Assembly: GCF_003369915.1 (NCBI RefSeq)
Contig: NC_046675.1
Location: 12,152,001-12,216,000 of the forward strand
Source of the DNA: Drosophila miranda
Lineage: Eukaryota; Arthropoda; Insecta; Diptera; Drosophilidae
Direction: 5' to 3'
DNA length: 64,000 nucleotides
Part shown: positions 46,691 through 58,954 of the stretch, one piece after another
Numbering within the stretch: the first letter of the stretch is position 1
Layout: each line of letters begins with the position of its first letter
Program-made: the position numbers and the translations under genes
The notes under the pieces: generated by a model
What the model was told of the DNA's origin: nothing
Seen by the model: the letters and a program-made list of their open reading frames with translations, nothing else
The model's database searches: none

Positions 46691-49600
46691 GATAGGGATG
46701 AGGCTTACGGCAACAGCAACAACAGCAGCAACAGCAACAGCAACAATCAGCACAATCCACAGTTGTATGGTGCTACATATCGTACAAGATTTCCGGGAAT
46801 TGAAAACTGCTAAAAATCGTGTTTGATTTTATACGTTGCTGTTGCTGTTGTTGTTGTTGTTGTTGCTGTCCTCTCCTTATGCATGCAACCCCAGAGAGGA
46901 GTAGAGTGTGGCATGAGGCAGGAGATACCTGCAGCAGCATCTACGATACGCGTCGTGGTTCAACATGCAATCGCAACAAACGAAAGCAGCTTGTTAACTA
47001 ATTAAAACCAAAATATATGCAAATCAAAGGCCACAAAGCAGATACCCCAAAAGCCCAAAACCCAGAAGCAAAACCCAGAAGGAACCCCGAAAGGAGTCTC
47101 TTTCCGAGGAGTCTGCTCTTCCTTATCCCCGATTCGGAGCTACCGTTTTGGATTCAGCTCTGTTCTGTTTTTGCTTTTGTTTTTTTTTTCGGGGGGCAAT
47201 TAAGTGAGTCGAAGGAGTCTTCCATAACTAAATAGCACAAAGAGCATTGTGCAAAAATTAATTGCAACATTTTGAGCAGGCACCCACAATCCTCGACCGC
47301 ACCCCTGGCTGATCCTGCCCCAAATGCAATCAATTCCGAATGGATTTCGAGCGAAGCAATCGAAGCGGATTTACGAGTTGCCTTGCCTGCATTTTGCCTT
47401 TTCGAGCCGGCCATTTGGCCCATTGTCGAGTGTCCCCCAGGGCTGCCTTCCAGCCTGATGATGGTGGGTGACCAGGCCCATCTCCACCGTTGTCGTCGTC
47501 GTCGTCGTGGTCTTGTGTCTTCTGCTTAGGTGCGGACATATGTAAAACAAGCCATGAAACAACAAGCAGAGAGCAGAGAGCAGCCCCAGGATTCGCATTC
47601 GGATTCGGAAGTGAAATTTATTTTGCATATTCGCCCCAAAAGCCATTGTCTTATTTTTTGTTTTCGGTCCAGGAGGGATCTCTGCACTCTGTGGGGTCAC
47701 CGGCAAGTGCCTGCCTGCTCCTGGGAAACTTTTAGCTCTTCGCATATATCAGGGAGGGAAGACCAGACCAGACCACTGCAGAGGATAGCCCTCTCGATTG
47801 TCACTGGGAAATTATCCAATTTTGTGGTTTGCATTCAAATTGAGCAGCAGCGGCTGTCAATTTACAAAAGGCCCAGACTCAGAGGAGGACAGAGACAGCT
47901 ATTGGTGGAAGAGAGGGCACACGGGCACACGGACACAGACACAGACACAGACCCAGAGACAGACGAGTAGCTGTCATGTTGATGAATGCAATTGGCAATT
48001 GCCCTCAGCTTTCAGTGTGGTCCCTCGGCTTAGCCCGACTCTGCTCTGCTCTGCTCTGGGGAAGGGGTGGTAGGTGGTTAGGGATATGCAGTATGCAGTA
48101 TGGAGACCATCAAAATCATAATCGCGATCTCTGCTGCGATCCCGATTTCGAACCCTTTTATTACTCGCTTCCGGATATCCAGGGCCATAAAATGCACTGC
48201 CAACGCCGCGCCGTTTATTAATTGCATCAAGATCAGGCCACAGCCGACCAGCCTCAAGCCCTCGTGGTGGATAAAAAACCAACGAAACCGAACAGAATTT
48301 TGATAAGAAAATTTCACTAATGAGTATTTACCTTTTGGGAATAACTCGGGGATCGGGCGATGCTTTATGCTTTTGTTTTTGTTCTTGTTCTTGTTTTTGG
48401 GGTAGGGTTAAACGAACGTTGGTTGACTTTAACTTTAACGGGGCGTATGCTTAATGCTAGATTAATATCGCAAATTTCATGTGCGCTGAACTTAACGGCT
48501 GATCGCTCATAAAATTAATCAAGCTGCTTTAGGCTACTTTAATATTTTCAGCATTTTACATTCGTGATGCCCTCACTTCAGGTTCCGGCTATGAGCGGAT
48601 TTTGCCATGGAATGGAACAAAGAATATTACATGGAGAAGATCAAGAAAGCTGCCAGTGTACCAGAAGTTTCCTTCAATAATGAATAATTTCAAATTATTA
48701 GTAGTTGTATCTCCAAATTCCAGCATAAATCATATCAAATCCTACCAAAACGAAAGAGAGAGTATTAATGATTCGTTTTGGGTATGAATATCGTTGACTT
48801 GTTTCAAATTGTTGTTAATATTTTCACATACTTTGGTGGGATTTCCTTTCCCTTTGCTGGGGATACACGCTCGCGGTTAACAAATTGCTTTTGTTATCGC
48901 CGATTTCGATGCAGAGCGAGTTGAATGCACTCTGCGAGTCGACTGCCACTCTCTGGCCACACTCGAGGACTGTGTGCAACAGCTCCTTGGCCTGGCCGTT
49001 GGCTGGCACTCACGTCTGTACATCAGAGTCAGAGTACGAGTCAACCCGGGCGGTCGTCGGTCGGTTGAGGCATTTGTTACATTATAATATCATATAATGT
49101 AATAAATTTCACCGCAGCTAGACAAAGAGTAGAGAGTAGAAGACAAATAAATAATGCATTTGGCCATAAATATCCTGGTTGTCGCCTGATTGACGCCTGA
49201 CGTTTGTCATGGGCCGGCAATTTGCATTGGGTTCATTGGAAAATGTCAATTTTAATTGAATTTGCACTGACGAAAGGCTCTTTTGGCTCTTTTGGCTCTG
49301 GCCAGCTCCGATTTATGTCTTCTCAGCGTTTCGTAATAAACATGTCAGACCCAATCCCCAATCCCAATCCCAGTCTCCGAACTCAGCCTCCGTTTCGATC
49401 CAACTTTGGACCAACTAATTTGAGCGCTAGCTGGGAACAGTTTTCTCAGACACACACACACACACACACAGATACAGACGGGCAGGATCACTTGGGGCTG
49501 GGGGAAAAACCTGCTTTGGAGCCAAGTGTGGAGGCTGCTGTGGCTGCTGCACTTGCACCAATCCCAGACGCTAGCTTAATGCCATAATTTATGCGCACGA

Positions 49601-49859
49601 CTCGCTTTCGGATTGTGGCTCCGCCTTTGGGCCAATCAGCGGCGACTGGTTGGCCATGTCTAGGGCTGGCCAACAACATCCGCTAGCTGCGAATCATCCG
49701 CATGTGGCATATACCTACAATAACCGCCGAGGTTTAACATGTTTCAAAGTGGAAGCTAAAAAACACTAATTACGCAATAGCAGAGAGGAGAGTTCTTTGT
49801 TGCACTGAGAGAAAAATGGCATAGTAACATGACAGCCATATTTAAATTAAATATTCTTT

Positions 49860-50330
49860 TTTTTTTTAGATATAAATTATGTGAAATTAAATTGAATTCA
49901 CTTTGATTTAAATATACATGTATTTAAAAATACGGCCCATATTTAATCGAAATATGAAACACTTTAAAATAAATATATTATATTCAATTTGTGGTAAATA
50001 TATTTTATTTAATTTTATTATGAAAATATTTAATTAATTTAATACGAAATATATTTATTTTAAATATAAAATATATTTAGATCACATATTTTATACATAT
50101 GTATATACATATATCACATTCGCTTTTTAGATAAAAATATAGTGAAATTAAATAGAATTCTCTTTGTTATATATATATAAATATTTAAAAGTATTTAATG
50201 GAAACCCTAAAATAAATATTTTATATTCAATTTGTGGTAAATATATTTAATTTTAATTTTATTACGAAACTATTTCATTTTAATACGAAATATATTAATT
50301 TTAAATATGAAATATATTTCATTGAACCAA
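49860..50330. repeat. AT-rich two-unit duplication (~260-bp period)
   Basis: Unit 1 (about 49864-50095) and unit 2 (about 50125-50322) share in order TTAGATA, GTGAAATTAAAT(T/A)GAATTC, TATTCAATTTGTGGTAAAT, TTTTATTA(T/C)GAAA and TAATACGAAATATAT. The composition is strongly A+T. No coding content; origin unknown. Confidence 0.75.
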
Positions 50331-53300
50331 ATAATATCCTCATCTAAATTCTTCGACCTTAATGACACAAATTTTTTATTTTTTTTATTTAATTTTTTAA
50401 ATTATTGTAATTTTTCTGTGACTGTTTTATAAGCTCTAACAGTAACAGAAAACAACATCATTTTATAATAAAAAATACAACATACAATCCTAATTATAAA
50501 AAAAAATAAAAAAAATCTAAAATGTATGTGAAAACACTTTTTTTTGAATATAAATATTTCAATCTAAGTCTAAATATTTGGGGCAGAAGGACTAAAGTTG
50601 GGGTCAAAGTGGAAGCTAATACAGATATAATTAAAGATGTTTGTCCTAGTCATTTTGTACTTATTTGAAGCATTATTTTTGCTTTACTTTTTAAATTCAA
50701 AAGTAGCTTTTTTGCAAATTTTAATGGTAGCAGTAGAAATATCTGCAATCTGCGAGTGGATAATGTTCCAAGGAACCTTTTTCTGTAGTCTGTTGACCCT
50801 CCAGTACAGTCTTAGCCTTTAGACATTTGGAGTATTTCAAACCCCATAAGAGTCTTCTTTGGGTATCCCTCTTGGTTGGTTTTTCTCTCAATCCCCCTCT
50901 GCGGAAACATGAATTACACATTTCTTCGGTCATCATCGAATTCGACTCGTCTGGGAGTCGAATCGCACCTGCCTGGGTAACCTGCGGCCAGGATGAAGCA
51001 ATAAAAATGCAGCGCGTGCCAAGTATTCCAGAGAAAAGGAAAAAGAAACACAAACCGCCAAAAACTGAACACAGGAAAACTGAGAAACAGAAAGTGCAAG
51101 GTGCAAGCCGAGTGGCAAGAGGCAGGAGGCATCAAATGTGGGAACGGGAATGGGAACTCAACTGTGTGGCATCATCAGTAAATTGAATTACCGGGGGCTA
51201 AGCTGAAAGGCAAACCCAAAATGCATACCCTCAAAAAAAGAAAAACAGAAACAATACTAGGCGGATTAATGCGTTTCTCGTTTTGCGCTTGAGTGATGGA
51301 AACCGCAACACAGAAATTTGTTAGCAATTGTCGGGTTTGGGAATTTGTCCAGAGATTTAATGCCTCAATGGATAAACACACACATTCGAGTAGTACTCGC
51401 ATTCGAAACCGATGCGATCCGAACCGATCCGATCTGATCTGATGTCGGCTGAGCGATTGCTTTGTCAATTGCCAATTGATCTTTTGGGCAATTGATCCGC
51501 TTTCGTTTCGCTTTCAGTTTCGTTGTATGGGATTTTTTTTGGTGGGGTGCGTGCTACAGATAGATTAAAAAACAGTTAAATCAATAAATTTCAAATGCAT
51601 TTCCAATGCAAATTCTGCACCATTACTCAGCACGATATGCCATCTAAATCGGTTTTTAATTGTGAGCATTAATTAGTCAAGCGGGCAGATGGCTGGGTGC
51701 CGTGCGATAAACACTTGACTTACATACACTGCCCCCATTGGCCACACTTAATTATGGCTTAGACCCGTTCTGGCCGTAAACAACGGACGCTACGCAAAAA
51801 ATTGATTCTTTATGGACAGTCGTAAAAAATCGCATCAAATCAGTGGAAATTATTGAGAAAGAGTGGGCTAAGCCGAGTGGGACGGGGGAGGGGAAGGGGG
51901 AGGGGGAATCCTCAGAGCTCGGGCACGTGTAAATAAATTGCTTTCCAATGGGTCGGAACCCTTCCACTTGACCTGGCCATTGGTTCTTTATCAGTGGTCC
52001 GGTCCGGCCAGCAGAGAGAGCCAGCCCGAAAGGGTTGCCTCTAATCCCTGGCAATAAAATACAATTTTGCCCAGCCAGGGCATCCAGTGCACAGGGTGCA
52101 GGGGGTGTGGATTTGCCCATCAGCGGATATCTTCTCGGAAGCTGTTCTAGCTGTTGTCTAAATAAGAATTGAACTGTGAAGAAACGATGCGAGTGACGTT
52201 TACTTTTTATGTTTGTTTATCGCTGAAACCGAAAGCTGGACACTCGCTCGGACACCCCACCCACCCACAAATCTGGATACTCCTTTGCTTCTTTCCGTTG
52301 TACATACATCTATCCCTCCTGCTTAGGATTTTGTTTTATTTTATGGATTTATATGTTGTTGATGGGCTTTTGGCAATTTGACTTGCCTCTGGGCCAATCG
52401 TTCAACTGTGTAATTGGCTCTGAAATGCGGATTTCACTGCCTGGCTAGAGTCGGAGTTCTGTTCGATATAATGGCTGCAGAACTGTAAAGTTTCGAATGC
52501 CCGCTGATGATGACCATCGCGTGAGACCAGAGAGAGAGAGAGAGAGAGGGGGAGCGGTAACCAAGTTAGTACTCTCTGGTTTTATGGCTTATTACTGGCC
52601 TAATTGAGGCCATTGTCATTCCGGCTCTTTGGCAGATCTTGCTGCAGCTTGCATGTCACTTCTGACTGGGTCTCCCGTCCGAGGCTTGGGCTTGGGTTCG
52701 GGTTCACTCGCCCACTTAATTGTCATGTTCAGAGTGTGTGTAGGGCCTGTGTGTTTGGCGAATGACAGCATTTTGGGTGCTGAAATGCTCCAGTTGCACG
52801 TGAAGCGACAATTATGCCACACACCCTGCAACATGTTGCAAAGACCTCGAATGTTGCCAGGCCCAGGCCCTGTGTGAGAGCTGGCAGTCTTAGATGGGGA
52901 ATCACATGAATTAGAGATAGTTGGGTGATTAGGTAAGCGCAGCTTGATAATACCTGTCATAAAAGATGGATGCGTGATACCCGAGGAGGTTGGTATGAAA
53001 TGCTTTCGAATAACATGGATTACTGCATGAGATTGGTTGGCCTTGGTAACCATATGTAATTCAGTTCTTGTGGCAGATATAACCAGAGAAATTACACGAA
53101 TTGTTAGAGAGTTGGAGTTTTAGCAATTTGTATTAAATAGATCTTCTAAGAGAACCTCACACTTTACTAACTCTTGATGATTTTGGATACATTTTCCGAC
53201 TCAAATGTGGAAACATTTTCCTTTACACACAGATAAGATCAGGAATTTTTTTAAAACTGACCACATTTTCCATTCGGTGAATACCTTCACGTACAGTCTT

Positions 53301-53592
53301 TTCCGGCCAAGGAACTTTAGAATATGTCTGGCCTAAATCTTGTCTGCCATAAGCACTATCCCTCAGATCCCAATAGATTGCCCTTAATACATTTTCCATC
53401 CAAAAGTTAATCGTGGAAAAATGCTTGGTGTGAGGCTTGTTGAGGCGCATAAACCTAACGATTCCTATTAGATCCAAAGATTTTGTTCCCTTTCGCTTTG
53501 TAGACCGAATTATTAGTAGCTTGAAGCGTTCAGGGTCTTATTCTTGGGCTATAATTCCCTCTTCCATATTATATCTACTTTAGAGCTTATAG
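50331..53592. other. Noncoding stretch
   Basis: No supportable gene. AT-rich to about 50750, then mixed sequence with a G-rich tract at 51880-51906 and a (GA)n run near 52530-52548. Confidence 0.4.
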
Positions 53593-53726
53593 CATCCCTA
53601 TACTCAAAAGGAGTATTTTGGTATATTAGATTTGTGGTGAAAGTGGATGTGTGTAGCGTCCAGAAGGAAGCGTTGCCGACCCCACTCTCAGTAGAAACTC
53701 ACAACGACCCCCTCGTTTTATAATTT
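53593..53726 (+). mobile_element. Internally deleted DINE-1-like copy
   Basis: Begins TCCCTATACTCAAAAGGAG and matches the first ~90 bases of the 17163 element (GTATATTAGATTTGTGGT, GTCCAGAAGGA, CCGACCCCA). It then jumps to that element's 3' end (AACTCACAACG...CCCCCTCGTTTT). About 1 kb of interior is missing. Confidence 0.7.
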
Positions 53727-55820
53727 ATAATTCGCTTCGAATATTAGTCTTACATCTATCATTCCTGCATGTACGCGACATGCGGCAGCGATCCTCGGTC
53801 TGCGTCTCTGTCTGGGTCCGTGTGTAAAAGGTGTCGCATGGCCACATTTCATATCAACCATTAAAGATATACAAAGTTATCTGAGAACTTGCATCCGAGC
53901 ATCCATAAATACATATGTTGAAGCATATTAAGCAGACAGTTATTTAAACAAGAAAATAAACAATAAAATCGGAATATTTTCTAATTAACAATAACATGTA
54001 ATAAAATGTATAATGGTCTGGTTTGATCAGCCTAGGCAGGTCTCTGGACTCTCTCCTCCCTGTTAGATGTGCGTCTTGTAAACGAGTCTTGGCCGGGACC
54101 TGCCACAAAGTGGCATAATTACATGTTTCGATGACAAATGCCAGCCCGGGAAGAGGGGACTGACTGCTGCGTTCATTAGGGATTGTCGCTGGAGTGGGTG
54201 AGCGGAGCGGAGTGGAGTGGAATGTCCGATGTGGGGGAAGGTTTGGCCTCTCTGCAACCGAAGGAATGCTGCACGAATGCGCGCGATTAACTAGCCAAAG
54301 GAATGACCAAAAAAGTAGACAAAAACAAAAAAAAGGAAACCGAATAGAGAGGGAACGTTCCCTGTCCCTGTCCCTGTCGCTGTCCCGGTTCCAGGCACAA
54401 TTGCATTTTTGGTTACATTTCGCTCACGTTTCGGCTGCAATTAAAACCGAACGAAAGGGAACCACAAGCGGAAGGGGAACAGAGAGGCAGTAGAGGCCGC
54501 ACCGCGCTTAGCCAACTATGAAGATTCAGATAAGCGTCTCATTTTCCTAGCAGCTTGTCCAGGGTCCACCTCGGGCCCAGGTCCAGGGCCAGTCGCAGTC
54601 CCTGGCCCGGGGCCCCGGACAGCTTTGGTCAGTTCTCGTTTTGTGCTCTCCACGTTTTCCATTTCATTTCATTCCATTTCGTGTGGCACAGGGGCGTGTT
54701 GCAACACGGTGCACACAAAAAATTGTCGCCTCAAGTGAGATGTGGGGAGACACACAGATAGAGAAAGAGTGGGCTGCAGAGAGGCAAAGACCTTGAGAGT
54801 CCTACACTTGCAATGAAATTACATTAAAATGTACGAGGGTGTACGAAAATGGCCCGCTCTCCTCTCCTCTACCTTTCCCTCCCCTCTCTCCCGACGACCT
54901 TTTCCCCTGACGTCCTTTCAATTCAAATTTATTTGTAATAATGTCATTTTAAATGGTTCCAAACTGCTGTTCCTAGCTGTTTTACAAAAAGTTTTTAATT
55001 AAAAAACCATTTCGACCTGGCCTAAAGAGAGAAGGGGGGCACGGGCACTGCTCGACCGCAGATACATTTACAAATTGCCCAAAAACGGCCACAACCAATC
55101 AAAACTGATCCTCATTCGTGGTCGTGGTCGTTTGTAATGATTGCAAACACTATCTGGCCATGTTGATCTCTGTCTTTGTGCCTCTCTCTGCCCCACATGC
55201 CCCTCCTCTGTTTGGCTGGGGCAAAAAGAAAATGCTTTTCCAGAGAATTTCCCCCAGATCATGACTGGTGGGGCCCGCGGACTGCGAAACTGCATAGAAT
55301 TTCAAGCATAATCGCGGCGAGTGAGCGAGCGACTAACAAACCAGCAAACAAGGCGAAAACAACACAACACTGCAACTTGCAACAGCAACAACAACAACAA
55401 CATGCAACAAACAAACAAAGAGCGGCAAAGGTATCATCATAATCATAATGCGCATAAGCCGCCTGCCTGGGCGACGGGGGATGGGTCCGGGAATTCATTC
55501 CAACGAATTCGCAATTCTGCGAAATCAAATTGCACAAATATTTCTCTTATGCAATGCACCAGGGGGATAGGCAGCGATGGGGAGCGTGGAGAAGGCGGCG
55601 GCTAGGAGAACAGAGCGGCAGATCCCCCAGCTGGAGCACTAACTAAGTAACTAAGCCTTAGTCTCGGCTCAGCCTCGACTGCTGGCTGTTGGCTGCTGCG
55701 CCAATGGTGGCCATTGTTAGACACAGACGCAGATGCAGGCGCAGACACAGAGACACCACACAGCCCGAGATGGTCGCCATGGAGCAGCCTTAGCAATTTT
55801 CTGGTTTACACGTTGAAAAG
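53727..55820. other. Noncoding stretch upstream of the tRNA gene
   Basis: No gene supported. Contains CCTGTC repeats near 54360 and CAACAA tracts near 55383. Open frames here follow low-complexity DNA. Confidence 0.4.
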
Positions 55821-55824
55821 TCTC

Positions 55825-55834
55825 AAAAAAAAAA
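55825..55834 (-). terminator. Pol III terminator of tRNA-Asn
   Basis: Ten T residues on the minus strand, 26 bases past the tRNA 3' end. A T-run of four or more ends Pol III transcription. Confidence 0.8.
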
Positions 55835-55860
55835 TATATTTTGTGGCAAAATTATTGAGT

Positions 55861-55877
55861 CGCCCCCGGGTGGACTC

Positions 55878-55917
<40 letters not shown>

Positions 55918-55934
55918 AATTGCGCCACGGAGGC
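55861..55934 (-). tRNA. tRNA-Asn (anticodon GTT)
   Basis: 74 bases on the minus strand beginning GCCTCCGTGGCGCAATTGG and ending GGGGGCG. A box TGGCGCAATTGG, B box GGTTCGAGTCC. The acceptor stem GCCTCCG pairs with CGGGGGC through one T-G wobble. The anticodon loop CTGTTAA carries GTT, which reads Asn codons AAC/AAU. There is no intron. It stands alone in a noncoding stretch. Confidence 0.97.
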
Positions 55935-56020
55935 CGATGTATAGCGTCTGCATAAATACAAATTTGAAGTCAGATAAGATTTGCTTGATAGATTATAATT
56001 ACTAATCGTAGTATTAAATA

Positions 56021-56042
56021 TAGGTTAGGTTAGGTTAGGTTA
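56021..56042 (+). repeat. Four TTAGG-type units
   Basis: Four perfect TAGGT (equivalent to TTAGG) pentamers followed by TAACCCGG, 87 bases from the tRNA gene. Confidence 0.85.
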
Positions 56043-58827
56043 ACCCGGACGGCCCTCAGCGTCGATCGATATCTTGCTTGTCGATCAAGATAGGGAAATT
56101 CGCATGATTCGGCATTTTTTATAGGGCTCTAAAGACTTTGAAAGCTAACATTTTAGATGACAATAAATTAAAACTTACCTAATTAATGCATTGATATTAA
56201 TATTAAATTTTCCGTTCCATCTAGACCTTCCCGTACTTTTCGGCCAATCCGCTTACTCATATGTAAGTCATGAACCTTTTAGGGTTATATGCCACAACTA
56301 TACCTCCGTTTGTCATACCTTATCCCCTGAACTATACCTTAAGCTAATAGGATGTGATATTTACACCATCGCCATTTCACCTAAACTGAACTAACTTTTA
56401 AATTCGCTTCTTTCCTCCTTTTGTATCTAAGTTTCATTATTACCAGATAATTGGTAATTCAATAAATAAATAAATTCATATTTATGTCATATAAAACAAA
56501 CTCTTTTAAAATATTTTATTTTTGTAAAACATGTATTAATATCATAATAACAATGCAAATTTCTGTATAGTAATATTTACAAAAAGGTTTAAAAATAAAT
56601 CCAAGGGAAAATAAAAGTATTAGTCACGAATCCTGCCAGAAATCGATACTCTGGAAACTTCTGCATCCGTAGTCCCAGGACTGGATCTCTCACTCTAATT
56701 TTAATATCAAAGCAAAACTAGTTATAATCGATACTCGAAGAGTATAGTAGTGTATTCTATTTGTTTTTTCTACAAATATAACTGGAAGATTCATGTTTTG
56801 GTTGTGTTTTGCACGTCTTGTTCGGATATTTGCATATCATTATGATGATTATATTGAAGTATTTTCCACGCAGACAGACAGCTAACAGGAGATTGAATTT
56901 CAACGTTCAAACATTAAGTATGATTATTTGTGAAATATGGAACATCAGGTTTTCGGTAGGTAAAATACGAGATTATGTAAATCAATCAACTTCTCTAGAG
57001 ATTTTTATTGGAATATAAAGAGGTAGAGTTGATATCTGTTCGATACTCGTTTTCTCTGTGATTTCTCTCTAGGAAAGGATTTCTCTCAGACATCACAATC
57101 TTGCAGTTCCGTGTAAACATTTTGAGCGTCTGGCAGTCTCCCGTGAACGTGATAAGCCCAAATCAACCGCATCATCATCATCATCGCCGTCGTCGTCGTG
57201 GTGGCTGCCGTTGTCGTTCCTGTTGTTGTTGCTGTTGTTGTCCCCCTTGTTGTGGCAGTTGGCTTAAACCTCGACTCCTCACCCAGGCCAATCGGCATCG
57301 CAGGCCATGGAATTACAGCATCTCTAATCTCTCGACAATTGTGGGCGCGCACACCGAGAGCGCAGCGCGAAATCATGCGAAGAGGAAATGGAATCGCGAG
57401 ATGCAACTGCAACTTCTGCAGCAGTAGGAGCTGCCACAGGGGGAGGGAGGGGGTGATCAGAAGGAGTTGCAACGGGGGTGGGCGGGAGCGGGTAGGTGGT
57501 TGCAGACCCCAAGCAGTCTGCTAAGGTCTCTTAATGCACCCAATGTCTGTGACTGTCTGGGTTCTGTTTCCTTTCCGATTTCTTCTTTTTTTTTTTCTTT
57601 TTGGCCATGAACATGTCCTAAGCCCCTGGCCCCGTGGTCCCGTGGTCCCTGATCGTGTCTCTGGCACTTCTAACTCCAGAGAATTCCTTTAAATGGTTTT
57701 GGCAACAATTTCTGGCGAGTTCCTTTAGCTTTGTGCCTTTTTACCGTGGAGGCCAGCAAATGAATCATACCAGCTGAGCATGGAGGTGCTTGCTCGCCTC
57801 CTCCCTGCTGTGGCGTCGAGTGCTGGTTCGAGTCCCAGTCCCAGTCCTGGCCAGTCGAGTCCCCACACAGAGATAGAGAGGAGGAGGCACAAGATGTGTG
57901 AATTTTTTGTTTCTGGCCAAGCAGGGACGGCCCCAGTCACAGCCCCAGCCCCAGCTCCGGCTTCGGCTCCGGCTGTGGCGAAAAGAGTGAAAATTTATTG
58001 AGCTGTGGGCGCGCATTATTCATGCACTGCATCGAGGCAGAGCCAGAAAGCCAGAGCGTTTCCAGGCAAGGTCCCAAAAGTAGGCGACACCGGACCCGAG
58101 CGGAGCTTGGGGACTTAACAGTCGCCGTCGCCGTGGCCGTCGCCGTCAGTTTGGGTTAACAGGTTAATGTTGTCCACGGTCCAAACCAAAACCACAACAA
58201 AAAAAAAAAAACTATATCGTATAAAACTATGCACTGCCATTGTTTCACATGCCTCATGGGCCTGTGGCCTGGACTGCAACGCCGTGACCAGATCGAACCA
58301 CTTATCGCCTGTCAAATGCCATCGATGATGTTGTTGTCCCCTGTCCCCGGTCCCCGGTCCACTGTCTACTGTCTACTGTCCAATCCTCCAGCTAATGATG
58401 ATGATGATGACGAAAGTAGAGTTTCGCTGCTGGAATGCGGATTTGGGCCGCAATTGAATGTTCATGTTAGCCCCAGACCGAGCCAGGGATCAGAAGTGCT
58501 GTCTGCTTATCACCTTGACTCTGGTAATTACACAAGAAATGATGTTGGGAACAATAATTCGTTTTGGCACAATTCTGGGAAACTGAAATTTATGCCTCTC
58601 TCCCTCTCTCTCTGTGGAGAGTGTCCTGTGTGCTGTGTGCTCCCTCGAGAACCCATGCTCAGGGCGCATTTATCGGGCAGCATCAATAAATTCTCGCAGC
58701 CCAAGCAGAAGCCCCAGCAAACAGAACAGAACAGAACAACCCAGAACAGATCGGATCCGAACAGCAATCGCAGGTCTCTCAACATTTCATAATATTTACA
58801 ATAAACATGCAACTGTGTGGAGCAGAG
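56043..58827. other. Noncoding stretch
   Basis: AT-rich to about 57060, then GC-richer sequence with (ATC)n and (GTT)n tracts near 57170-57250. No gene supported. Confidence 0.4.
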
Positions 58828-58828
58828 A

Positions 58829-58954
58829 TACACTGGGGGAAACGCCTTTCCGAGGTGTAGAGTCCTGAGAAATAGATCATACAAGAAGATAAAAACCACA
58901 CTGATTGTTGGAGAAGTTTATTCCTGACTTGAAAACAGATTTTTCTCAGTGTAG
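58829..58954. mobile_element. Possible small MITE with TACACTG ends
   Basis: Left TACACTGGGGGAAA and right TTTTTCTCAGTGTA are roughly inverted, with TA at both outer edges, which would suit a Tc1/mariner-type insertion. The 126-bp interior has no frame. Weak match. Confidence 0.3.

Larger units (their letters stand above)
43791..49800. other. Noncoding stretch rich in simple repeats
   Basis: No coding region supported. The long open frames are microsatellite or purine-pyrimidine artefacts. Contents: (GT)n at about 44003, one AP-1 site (44062), (CT)n near 45476-45495 and 45865-45903, TTGGTC repeats, (CAG)n, (GTT)n near 46835-46865, and CAGACA repeats at about 47930. It could be intergenic or an intron of a gene that extends beyond the window. 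Confidence 0.4.

Noticed and set aside
55321-55605. 94-codon frame rich in Asn and Gln next to the tRNA gene
   Set aside because: Follows CAACAA simple sequence. No domain, and no start context that stands out.
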